A DNA stretch of 8,848 bases from NCBI GenBank assembly GCA_910577655.1, contig CAJTOW010000141.1:1-8848 (forward strand), given 5' to 3'. This document shows positions 1 to 6,205 of this stretch, piece by piece. Under the pieces are notes generated by a model. It searched no databases. It was given only the letters and a program-made list of their open reading frames with translations, and had not been told where the DNA came from. Position numbers and translations under genes: made by a program. This DNA comes from an uncultured Lachnospiraceae bacterium (GTDB lineage: Bacteria; Bacillota; Clostridia; Lachnospirales; Lachnospiraceae). The number at the start of each line of letters is the position of its first letter. Position 1 is the stretch's first letter.

Positions 1-1
1 T

Positions 2-112
2 AACAGCTCAGGGGGTATCTGAACTGTTGTGGGCCTGGAACAGCTCAGGGGGTATCTGAACTGTTGTGGGCCTGGAACAGTTCAGGGGGGATCTGAACTG
101 TCGCGGGGCTGG
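2..112. repeat. Three tandem 37-bp palindromic repeat units
   Basis: Three head-to-tail units of exactly 37 bp lie at 2-38, 39-75 and 76-112. The first two are identical and the third has diverged. Each unit holds an inverted repeat; in the third it is perfect, ACAGTTCAG (78-86) against CTGAACTGT (94-102) around a 7-base G-rich loop. A partial fourth start (AACTGTTT) follows at 113. The array begins at the window edge, so more copies may lie to the left. Its stem resembles single elements at 6856-6886 and 8272-8297, so this is probably a locally amplified member of a dispersed REP-like family. It overlaps the last codons of the response regulator. Confidence 0.9.
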
Positions 113-849
113 AACTGTTTCGGGATGTCCAGCCGGTACCCGGATTTGCGCACTGTCTGGATGGCGTGTCCCCAGTCACCCAGGGCTTTTCTCAGCTTTT
201 TGATGTGATTGTCCACAACCCGCTCATTTCCTTCGAAATCATAGCCCCAGAAGCGGATCAGAAGCTGCTCCCGGCTGAAGATCCGCCCCGGATTCTCCAG
301 AAAGAAGACCAGCATCTCATATTCCCTGGGGGGCAGGGCCAGAAGCTGGCCGTGGTTCCACACCCTGTGGCTCTGGAGTTCCACCCGCAGGCTGCCAGCA
401 GCAATACTGTCTGGAAAATCGCCGGTATAAGGAGCGGATACGGCTGTATAAGCAGAGGCTTCCGGTGACGGGTTCCCTGCACATTCCCGGACTCTTCCCG
501 TCAGCGCCATGGCCTTGGCATATAACACGGGCAGGGAAAATGGTTTCGTCACGTAGTCGTCTCCTCCCAGGGCATAGCCGTTGAGCTGGTCCTCCTCCAG
601 CACTCTGGCGGTGATAAAGATGAGAGGCACATTGCTGCTGCGGCGGATCCTTCGGCATAAGGCAAAGCCGTCCATTCCCGGGATCATCACATCCAGCAGG
701 ATCAGGTCAAAGCTTGTCTTTTCCAGAAGCCTTAAGGCCCGGATCCCATTTCCCTCTGTCCGGACCTGCCAGCCCTTGCTGGAAAAATAATCTGCAGCAG
801 CCTCGGCCAGGAGGCAGTCGTCTTCTATGATTAGTAGTGAGTGGTTCAT
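82..849 (-). CDS. OmpR/PhoB-family two-component response regulator
   Basis: This is a cytoplasmic DNA-binding transcription regulator normally phosphorylated by a partner histidine kinase. The receiver domain spans about residues 3-118, with acidic pair D10/D11, phosphoacceptor D53 (LLDVMIPGMDGF), T80 and K102 (TKPF) all present. A linker of about 35 residues leads to a winged-helix DNA-binding domain (about 152-244) with the typical LPPREYEML, FSREQLL and RVVDNHIKKLRKAL segments and the closing KSGYRL. The ATG at 849 is supported by GGAG (plus-strand CTCC at 857-860) 7 bases upstream. The family usually ends just after GYRL. Here about a dozen further residues (ending FQPRDSSDPP) run into the 37-bp repeat, which supplies the stop codon. 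No kinase gene is seen; it could lie beyond position 1. The regulated genes cannot be told from sequence. Confidence 0.93.
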   Translation of the reverse strand: MNHSLLIIEDDCLLAEAAADYFSSKGWQVRTEGNGIRALRLLEKTSFDLILLDVMIPGMDGFALCRRIRRSSNVPLIFITARVLEEDQLNGYALGGDDYVTKPFSLPVLYAKAMALTGRVRECAGNPSPEASAYTAVSAPYTGDFPDSIAAGSLRVELQSHRVWNHGQLLALPPREYEMLVFFLENPGRIFSREQLLIRFWGYDFEGNERVVDNHIKKLRKALGDWGHAIQTVRKSGYRLDIPKQFQPRDSSDPP

Positions 850-1086
850 TTGTGTTCTCCGTTCCTTTGGACAGTTGTTTCGGATAAGTCAGTGATCGGG
901 TTGTTTTACATGTTACAGCGGGACAAAGTTCCAGAATTCTTTTGTCAGTCTGCACCGGATTTTATATCTTTTAACGCTGGTATTATTTTAGCATTCTTAT
1001 GTATCCTTTTTGTATCTTATTGTAATTTTTTTGAAATATAGAGTTTCCCCATTTAAATTTATTCCCAGGTCTGGTAAAATAAATAG

Positions 1087-1239
1087 GTATTGGAACTTGT
1101 TAAAAATGCATATGATGCCCAGGCACTAAATCTTACAATTCATATATTAAAAGACAAGATTGTGATTGAAGATGATGGGATCGGGATGAACCGGGAGAAG
1201 ATTCTTGAGGCCTGGATGCATGTGGGAAAGAGATGCTAA
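1087..1239 (+). pseudogene. Fragment of a GHKL (MORC/Hsp90-like) ATPase
   Basis: The frame from 1087 reads about 50 residues with two hallmark motifs of the GHKL ATP-binding fold. The N-box is ELVKNAYDA, whose Glu and Asn are the usual catalytic and Mg-binding residues, and the G1 box is EDDGIGM. The order and spacing, followed by an AWMHVGK segment resembling the family's W..IG(T/K)S region, match MORC/Hsp90-type ATPases better than histidine kinases. An in-frame stop (1084-1086) lies directly before the fragment and TAA (1237-1239) ends it. There is no start codon, no ATP lid and no C-terminal half, so it cannot be functional. The base composition is more AT-rich than in the metabolic genes. 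Such ATPases are known in prokaryotic restriction-modification loci, which fits the methyltransferase fragment that follows. Confidence 0.75.
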
Positions 1240-1889
1240 GTGGGACTTTTATTTTAACTGAAGATATAGTTAGGGCGTTGGGGGAACAGGGAAATCGCAT
1301 TTATTTGCTGAATTTATCAAAGGTGGGGGAGGAGTGGTTTTCACGGGAATTGAAAATATATTTGGAAGAAATAGGAAATCAGGAGAATGCAGCGGGGATT
1401 AAGTTGAAAAACCGATATAAATGTAAAAACAGAAAGCCTTGGTATGGGGTGCCAATAGTACAAAATGGTACTCTCTTTTTCTTTAAAAGGTATGATAAAA
1501 TACCAAGAATATGTGTAAATGAGGCGCATATCCATACAACAGATATTGCTTATAACATGCGATTGCACCCTGGCTATGATGAAAAGAGTTTAGCCTTTTG
1601 TTTCTATAATACTCTGACATTAACCCAGTGCGAATATTACGGAAGATATTATGCGGGAGGTGTTTTGGAATTGACCCCGAGTGAGTTTAAAAGTTTGGTA
1701 ATTCCTTACCGGACAATCCAGAAAGAGGATATTGATAGACTGTCAGGAATGTTCAAGGAGCATGAATCTATAGAAAAGATTATCAATTTTGTTGATTCAA
1801 AGACAATAGAAGAAGATTGGGAAGATAAAAAAATAACAAAATTGAATGATATGAGAAAAAAGCTTACAGCAAGACGATTCCAACAATGA
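1209..1889 (+). pseudogene. C-terminal fragment of an adenine-specific DNA methyltransferase
   Basis: The frame opens after a stop at 1206-1208; its first ATG is at 1233, giving 218 residues. The segment RYKCKNRKPWYGVP (residues 61-74), followed by PRICVNEAHIHTTDIAY, and then GRYYAGGVLELTPSEFKSL (137-155), is typical of the target-recognition/C-terminal part of N6-adenine DNA methyltransferases of type II or Eco57I-like kind. The SAM-binding FxGxG and catalytic NPPY motifs lie N-terminal to this in complete enzymes and are absent, so methylation activity is not expected. No ribosome binding site precedes 1233. The open frame overlaps the end of the ATPase fragment by about 30 bases, as expected of a deletion junction near 1230. 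A separately expressed DNA-binding remnant is possible but less likely. Confidence 0.72.
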
Positions 1890-1905
1890 CAATGTGAGCT
1901 ATAAC

Positions 1906-1947
1906 TGTAACGTGATTAATCCATCTGGCCCAAAACCCTTACGATTC
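1906..1947. repeat. Dispersed palindromic element, family 2, copy A
   Basis: TGTAACG (1906-1912) is followed after 22 bases by ACCCTTACGATTC (1935-1947). The GTAA and TTAC parts can pair. The same two blocks recur in the same order and orientation at 8136-8170 behind another gene, with a different middle. This suggests a small intergenic repeat. It lies just after the methyltransferase remnant and just before the glucokinase promoter, so it may mark the boundary of the inserted or decayed segment. Confidence 0.5.
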
Positions 1948-1949
1948 TC

Positions 1950-1978
1950 TTGCAAATCCAGCGACTTTCTTTTATACT
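1950..1978 (+). promoter_or_regulatory. Sigma-A-type promoter for the glucokinase gene
   Basis: TTGCAA (1950-1955; 4 of 6 to TTGACA) and TATACT (1973-1978; 5 of 6 to TATAAT) are separated by exactly 17 bases. Transcription would start near 1985, leaving a leader of about 108 nt before the glucokinase ATG at 2094. No other pair in this gap fits as well. Confidence 0.6.
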
Positions 1979-1994
1979 TATAAACAACAAAACC

Positions 1995-2027
1995 AGCCAG
2001 CTGTGACTGGCTTTGGGGGCATGCCCC
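1995..2027 (+). promoter_or_regulatory. Two hairpins in the glucokinase leader
   Basis: AGCCAG (1995-2000) pairs with CTGGCT (2007-2012), and the perfect palindrome GGGGCATGCCCC follows at 2016-2027. Both would lie in the 5' leader if transcription starts near 1985. There is no plus-strand U-tract, so a plus-strand intrinsic terminator is unlikely. On the minus strand the first stem is followed by a T-rich run, so it could stop antisense transcription. The regulatory role is not known. Confidence 0.4.
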
Positions 2028-2093
2028 ATAGGCGGAAGCCAAGGGGCTGGATACGGAATGCCCGAAGGAGTATAGATAAAGGAGTGAGGCTGT

Positions 2094-3038
2094 ATGAGTA
2101 AGAAATGCATTGGCGTGGATGTAGGCGGAACCTCCGTCAAACTGGGACTTTTCGAGCTTGACGGAACTTTGGTAGACAAATGGGAGGTGCCGACCCGGAA
2201 GGAAGAGGGCGGAAAGTATATTCTGGGCGATGTAGCCGCGTCTATCCGGAAGGTTCTGGGGGAGAAGAACATTGATCTGGAGGATGTGGCAGGCGCAGGC
2301 CTGGGGGTGCCGGGGCCGGTGATGCCGGACGGCTACGTGGAAGTGTGCGTGAACCTGGGCTGGCGGGATATGAATCCCCAGCGGGAGCTGAGCGCACTGC
2401 TGGACGGCCTTCCGGTGAAGAGCGGCAACGATGCCAATGTGGCGGCCCTGGGCGAGATGTGGCAGGGCGGCGGTAAGGGGTACACGGATATTGTCATGGT
2501 GACTCTGGGGACCGGAGTCGGCGGCGGTGTGATCATCGACGAGAAGATCGTTGCCGGCAAACATGGGCTGGGAGGAGAGATTGGTCATATCCATGTGCGG
2601 GATGAGGAGACGGAGCACTGCAACTGCGGCGGCGTAGGCTGCGTGGAACAGATCGCCAGCGCTACAGGTATTGCCCGGGAGGCACGCCGGAGAATGGCGG
2701 CCAGCGACGTACCCTCTGCCATGCGCAAATATGGCGACAGCATTACAGCCAAGGAAGTGCTGGATGAGGCCAGGGCAGGAGACGCCATGGCGCTGGAGGT
2801 TGTGGAGCTGGTGGGCAGATATCTGGGCGTCATGCTGGCCCAGGTGGCCATGACCGTGGATCCGGAGATCTTCGTCATCGGCGGCGGCGTATCCAGGGCA
2901 GGGCAGTTCCTGATTGATGTGATCTGGAAGTATTACGACCATTATTCACCCATTTCCCAGAATAAGGGGAAGATCGGGCTGGCGACACTTGGAAATGATG
3001 CCGGAATCTATGGAGCTGCGAGACTGATGCTGGATTAA
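2094..3038 (+). CDS. glcK: ROK-family glucokinase
   Basis: It phosphorylates glucose to glucose-6-phosphate with ATP in the cytoplasm, feeding glycolysis. The 314 residues match the usual length. The N-terminal phosphate-binding loop is DVGGTSVK (9-16), and the catalytic aspartate is D113 in GNDANVAALGE. The ROK signature includes GEIGH (161-165). A complete zinc site is formed by H165 and C176, C178 and C183 (CNCGGVGC). The second nucleotide-binding stretch FVIGGGVSRAG lies near the C terminus. The start is fixed by AAAGGAG at 2078-2084, nine bases before the ATG. A promoter at 1950-1978 and hairpins after the stop make it look monocistronic. Some ROK kinases prefer other sugars such as N-acetylmannosamine or fructose, and the sequence alone does not exclude this. 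There is no helix-turn-helix, so it is not a ROK repressor. Confidence 0.93.
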   Translation: MSKKCIGVDVGGTSVKLGLFELDGTLVDKWEVPTRKEEGGKYILGDVAASIRKVLGEKNIDLEDVAGAGLGVPGPVMPDGYVEVCVNLGWRDMNPQRELSALLDGLPVKSGNDANVAALGEMWQGGGKGYTDIVMVTLGTGVGGGVIIDEKIVAGKHGLGGEIGHIHVRDEETEHCNCGGVGCVEQIASATGIAREARRRMAASDVPSAMRKYGDSITAKEVLDEARAGDAMALEVVELVGRYLGVMLAQVAMTVDPEIFVIGGGVSRAGQFLIDVIWKYYDHYSPISQNKGKIGLATLGNDAGIYGAARLMLD

Positions 3039-3048
3039 ATATTTCTGA

Positions 3049-3120
3049 ATGTTATGTGCAAATTCAGGATTCACGGTGGAAGCCGTGAGTCCTGACTTCG
3101 TAAATTCTGCCTTATAACAT
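3049..3120 (+). terminator. Long imperfect hairpin after glucokinase
   Basis: Nested arms form one 72-nt structure. ATGTTAT (3049-3055) pairs with ATAACAT (3114-3120). GCAAATT (3058-3064) pairs with 3103-3110, with one bulged base. TCAGGATTCACGG (3064-3076) pairs with CCGTGAGTCCTGA (3083-3095), including one G-T pair. It begins 11 bases after the glucokinase stop. It lacks a clear U-tract, so it may act as an RNA-stabilising or REP-like element as much as a terminator. Confidence 0.6.
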
Positions 3121-3127
3121 GAGGAGA

Positions 3128-3154
3128 CCCCGGCAGGCTCTCACCTGACCGGGG
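3128..3154 (+). terminator. GC-rich hairpin, second in tandem
   Basis: CCCCGGCAGG (3128-3137) pairs with CCTG-A-CCGGGG (3144-3154), giving a ten-base-pair stem with one bulged A and a six-base loop. It follows the 72-nt hairpin by 7 bases. The sequence after it is A/T-rich (CAATTATGAAAAATC) but not a true T-run. It is a probable transcription end for the glucokinase unit, on stem strength and position. Confidence 0.5.
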
Positions 3155-3545
3155 CAATTATGAAAAATCTATGTGTAATTTGTCTAATAAACTGGTTTGT
3201 ACTGCTTTGTTTCTATGCATTTAGTATAGAATTGAGTTGTGAACGTAATATGAACAGTTTGTAAACATACTGTAAAGCTTCGTTGATTTTTTACATAAAA
3301 ATCCAATAATGCCGAAAAAAATTGGAGAAAATGATGATGACGGATGGCATCCCCGGGTATCCGGGCTGTTATATCTGAACAGTTGCGTCTGGTTTGGCAT
3401 ACGCCTCACAGACGGAGGATTGCGGCATATGCCGGCAGGGGGACGGACAGCGGGCGTATGTCCGGAAGGCGGCAGCCGGATGCCTTAATATACAGGAAAC
3501 AACGGAGCAGAGCTGCATGTCAAAGAACAGGAGGGGAGTAAAGCA
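3155..3545 (+). promoter_or_regulatory. Long intergenic leader upstream of the pyrophosphatase gene
   Basis: No convincing gene lies in this 391-bp gap. The left half (to about 3340) is AT-rich and probably holds the promoter. One candidate is TTGATT (3283-3288), 16 bases, AATAAT (3305-3310); another is TTGTGA, 17 bases, TGTAAA, starting near 3236. Neither is strong. The right half is GC-rich and can fold: GGCATACGCC (3396-3405) pairs with GGCGTATG-T-CC (3453-3463), enclosing the palindrome CGGCATATGCCG (3423-3434). A REP-like remnant, CTGTT/AACAG, lies at 3366-3382. I do not recognise a named riboswitch. Confidence 0.35.
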
Positions 3546-5225
3546 ATGGGAGAAGAGAGAAAACGGAAAACCATCGTGATCGGCCACAAGAATCCGGACA
3601 CGGATTCCATCTGTTCGGCTTTGTGCTATGCAAAGCTGAAGAGTGCGGTGACCGGCAATGAGTACGTACCGGCCAGGGCGGGCCATGTCAATTCGGAGAC
3701 CCGGTTTGTGCTGGATTATTTCCAGGCGCCGGAGCCGGAGCTGGTGGAGACGGTCAAGACCCAGGTGCGGGATATCGAAATCCGGGAGATGAAAGGCGTG
3801 GACAGGAACATTTCCCTGAAACGGGCCTGGAACCTGATGCAGGAGGCCAATGCGGTGACTCTCCCGGCAGTCAGTGAAGGCGGTGTGCTGGAGGGACTTC
3901 TGACAGTAGGGGATATTACCAAGACCTACATGAATGTGCTGGACAGCAGTATCTTGTCCAAGGCCCGGACCCAGTACGGCAATATTGTGGAGACCCTGGA
4001 GGGCCATCTGATCCTGGGGGATGAGAATACGTACTTTGACCAGGGCAAGGTGCTGATTGCGGCGGCCAATCCGGATCTGATGGAGTTCTACATCTCGCCC
4101 CATGATCTGGTGATCCTGGGGAACCGTTATGAGTCCCAGCTTTGTGCTATTGAGATGGAGGCGGACTGCATCATCGTGTGCGAGGGTGCGGGAGTGTCCA
4201 TGACCATCCAGAAGCTGGCTCAGGAGCATGGCTGCACGGTGATCACCACAGCCTATGACGCCTACACGGCAGCCCGTCTCATCAACCAGAGCATGCCCAT
4301 CAGCTACTTTATGAAGACAGAGAATCTGATTACCTTTGAGGATACGGATTTCATTGATGAGATCAAAGATGTCATGGCCAGCAAGCGGCACCGTGACTTC
4401 CCGATCCTGGATAGGGAGGGTAAGTACAAGGGCATGATCTCCCGCCGGAATCTGCTGGGCGCCCGGGGCAAGCAGGTGGTGCTGGTGGATCACAATGAGC
4501 GGAACCAGGCGGTGGGCGGCATTGAGAATGCCGATATTCTGGAGATTATTGACCACCATAAGCTGGGAACCGTGGAGACCATAGCGCCGGTATTTTTCCG
4601 GAACCAGCCCCTGGGATGCACGGCTACCATTATTTACCAGATGTATCAGGAAGCCGGAGTGGATATTGACCGGCAGACAGCGGGACTTTTGTGCAGTGCC
4701 ATTATCTCCGATACGCTGCTCTTCCGCTCGCCTACCTGCACAGAGGTAGACCGGCAGGCGGCCCATGCCCTGGCGTCCCTGGCAGAGATCCAGCTGGAGC
4801 AGTACGCATCCAAGATGTTCGCCGCAGGCAGCAACCTGAAGGGAAAGAACGACGAGGAAATCTTCTACCAGGATTTCAAGCGGTTCACCGCCGGGAAGAT
4901 ATCTTTCGGCGTATCCCAGATCAGCTCTCTCAATGCCGATGAGCTGGAGGAGCTTAAGGGCCGGATGCTTCCTTACATGGACAATGCCCAGAAGACCCAT
5001 AATGTAGATATGCTGTTCTTCATGCTGACCAACATCCTGACCGAGTCCACCCAGCTGCTGTGCGTAGGCACCGGGGCGGAGAATCTGGTTCATAATGCCT
5101 TCCACATGGTCAGCGAGACCAATGGGGCAGACAAGCGGGACAGCAGCAATACCGTGGAACTGCCGGGCGTAGTATCCCGGAAGAAACAGCTGATCCCGGC
5201 TATCATGATGGCCTGCGAGGCATAA
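3546..5225 (+). CDS. ppaC: Family II Mn-dependent inorganic pyrophosphatase with CBS and DRTGG domains
   Basis: It hydrolyses pyrophosphate to two phosphates, pulling biosynthetic reactions forward. The DHH phosphoesterase domain is split. Residues 8-65 carry GHKNPDTDS (H14, D18, D20); the rest resumes near 309 with VDHNE (D315), IDHHKLGT (336-342) and ISDT (D389). These are the expected metal ligands of family II enzymes. Between them lie a CBS domain (about 80-130), a DRTGG domain (about 145-245) and a second CBS domain (about 250-308). The DHHA2 domain (about 420-555) ends with the substrate-binding SRKKQ (544-548). The 559-residue length fits the regulated subfamily rather than the short form of about 310 residues. 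Known relatives are inhibited by AMP/ADP and activated by ATP or diadenosine polyphosphates. AGGAGGGGAG at 3529-3538 supports this ATG. It stands alone, 150 bp before the next gene. Confidence 0.95.
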   Translation: MGEERKRKTIVIGHKNPDTDSICSALCYAKLKSAVTGNEYVPARAGHVNSETRFVLDYFQAPEPELVETVKTQVRDIEIREMKGVDRNISLKRAWNLMQEANAVTLPAVSEGGVLEGLLTVGDITKTYMNVLDSSILSKARTQYGNIVETLEGHLILGDENTYFDQGKVLIAAANPDLMEFYISPHDLVILGNRYESQLCAIEMEADCIIVCEGAGVSMTIQKLAQEHGCTVITTAYDAYTAARLINQSMPISYFMKTENLITFEDTDFIDEIKDVMASKRHRDFPILDREGKYKGMISRRNLLGARGKQVVLVDHNERNQAVGGIENADILEIIDHHKLGTVETIAPVFFRNQPLGCTATIIYQMYQEAGVDIDRQTAGLLCSAIISDTLLFRSPTCTEVDRQAAHALASLAEIQLEQYASKMFAAGSNLKGKNDEEIFYQDFKRFTAGKISFGVSQISSLNADELEELKGRMLPYMDNAQKTHNVDMLFFMLTNILTESTQLLCVGTGAENLVHNAFHMVSETNGADKRDSSNTVELPGVVSRKKQLIPAIMMACEA

Positions 5226-5323
5226 ATATACTCCCGGAACCAGGTTCCTCCCAGACAGGTATGGGAAGGACACACATAGAGATCTGCCCCCGGAAGGGAG
5301 CATAAGGACGAATCATAAATATA

Positions 5324-5357
5324 GCCGCCCAGCCGGGACAAAACCGTCCAGGGTGGC
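5324..5357 (+). promoter_or_regulatory. Hairpin just upstream of the flavin reductase gene
   Basis: GCCGCCC (5324-5330) can pair with GGGTGGC (5351-5357) with one G-T pair, and GGAC (5336-5339) with GTCC (5346-5349) inside it. It covers the G-rich stretch before the ATG at 5361. It has no T-tract. It could reduce initiation at 5361 and favour 5376, but this is inference. Confidence 0.3.
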
Positions 5358-5375
5358 AGAATGGAGTCTGCAAAT

Positions 5376-5939
5376 ATGAATAAAGAAAACTGGAAACCCG
5401 GCAACATGCTCTACCCGGTTCCCGCGGTGATGGTCAGCTGCCAGCGGCCTGACGAGCGGCCCAATATCATCACCGTAGCCTGGGCAGGCACCATCTGCTC
5501 TGACCCGGCTATGCTGTCCATATCCGTCAGGCCGGAGCGGTACTCCCACAGCATTATCAAGGAGACCGGCCAGTTCGTGGTGAACCTGGTAAACCATGAC
5601 CTGGTATTCGCCACCGACTACTGCGGCGTCAAGTCCGGCCGGGACGTGGACAAATATAAGGAAATGAATCTGACCCCGCTGTCCTCCCAGAAGATCGCAG
5701 CCCCCGGCATCGCCGAGAGCCCCTTAAACCTGGAATGCCAGGTAACCCAGATCATTCCCCTGGGCTCCCACGACCTGTTCCTGGCCCGGATCCTGGGAGT
5801 CACCGTGGACAGACAATACATGGACGAAAAAGGCAAATTCCATTTAAATGACTCAGGCCTTGTAGCCTACTCCCACGGAGAATATTACCAGCTGGGCCAG
5901 AAACTGGGAACCTTCGGTTACTCCGTCAGGAAGAAATAA
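5376..5939 (+). CDS. Flavin reductase family protein (FMN-binding split barrel)
   Basis: This is a soluble protein of the flavin reductase-like/FMN-binding split barrel family, members of which reduce free flavin with NAD(P)H or bind FMN as redox proteins. The start MNKENWKPGNMLYPVPAVMVSC, then the conserved RPNIITVAWAGTICSDPAMLSIS and VRPERYSHSIIKETGQFVVNL, are diagnostic; TDYCGVKSGRDVDK and a late LGSHDLFLARI follow. An ATG at 5361 would add five residues, but GGAG at 5363-5366 lies nine bases before the ATG at 5376, and the N terminus starting at 5376 fits the family better. That gives 187 residues, a usual length. It may be cotranscribed with the pyrophosphatase 150 bp upstream, although no promoter or terminator is clear between them. 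The physiological electron acceptor cannot be told from sequence. Confidence 0.85.
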   Translation: MNKENWKPGNMLYPVPAVMVSCQRPDERPNIITVAWAGTICSDPAMLSISVRPERYSHSIIKETGQFVVNLVNHDLVFATDYCGVKSGRDVDKYKEMNLTPLSSQKIAAPGIAESPLNLECQVTQIIPLGSHDLFLARILGVTVDRQYMDEKGKFHLNDSGLVAYSHGEYYQLGQKLGTFGYSVRKK

Positions 5940-5999
5940 CCAGCAGCCAGCCAGACAGTCAACAGCCAAACCACCCTTGTACTTTTTGCCAGTAACGCA

Positions 6000-6145
6000 G
6001 CCTGGGATGGGATCCTGCCCCTGGCAAACCCTGTAAGAACGTCGGTGCTTAACGAACAGACACGCTTTTGTCTGCGAGTTTAGCATCCGTTACGTTCTGG
6101 TCGGAGCGGGAGCGCGTTTGCCAGGGGCAGGATCCCATCCCAGGC
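6000..6145. repeat. 146-bp element with perfect 30-bp terminal inverted repeats
   Basis: The 30 bases at 6000-6029 are the exact reverse complement of 6116-6145. Inside, the palindrome continues imperfectly. AGAACGT (6036-6042) pairs with ACGTTCT (6092-6098). CGG (6043-6045) pairs with CCG (6087-6089). TGCTTAAC (6046-6053) pairs with GTTTAGCA (6078-6085), with one mismatch. CAGAC (6057-6061) pairs with GTCTG (6070-6074) around an eight-base loop. Only the two outer gaps (6 bases left, 17 right) break the symmetry. There is no transposase and no convincing reading frame. It sits between two genes and ends 60 bp before the kinase start. The form suggests a MITE-like or REP/BIME-like element, and it could fold as a cruciform or long RNA hairpin. 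Confidence 0.9.
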
Positions 6146-6205
6146 GGACCCATTCCCACACACCCATACCCAAATACCTGCACCACACACAGAATGGAGC
6201 CTCAC

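Noticed and set aside
1..112. CRISPR array
   Set aside because: The 37-bp units are contiguous with no unique spacers, and no cas gene is present.
922..946. GACAAA/TTTGTC inverted repeat upstream of the response regulator
   Set aside because: The six-base arms 13 bases apart in AT-rich DNA are close to chance. No -35/-10 pair fits next to it, so I do not call an operator.
841..1041. Small plus-strand frame in the gap upstream of the response regulator
   Set aside because: It starts within the regulator's start region, has no ribosome binding site, and its hydrophobic composition follows from the T-rich sequence.
1899..2942. Long minus-strand frame opposite glucokinase
   Set aside because: Shadow frame; the plus strand encodes a complete ROK kinase with a zinc site and ribosome binding site.
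3369..5303. Very long minus-strand frame (644 codons) opposite the pyrophosphatase
   Set aside because: It is the shadow of the plus-strand coding frame: the plus protein has complete family motifs, while the minus frame has none and is rich in His, Leu and Gln as expected of antisense.
6046..6085. Integron attC-like site (GCTTAAC and GTTTAGC in a folded palindrome)
   Set aside because: GCTTAAC fits RYYYAAC but GTTTAGC breaks GTTRRRY at the fourth base. There is no cassette gene or integrase nearby, and the perfect 30-bp outer arms are unlike attC sites.
6068..6205. N-terminal extension of the shikimate kinase-like protein
   Set aside because: It is encoded by the inverted-repeat arm, has low-complexity proline/threonine content and no ribosome binding site. 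GGAG before 6206 and the family's usual start at the P-loop strand favour 6206.
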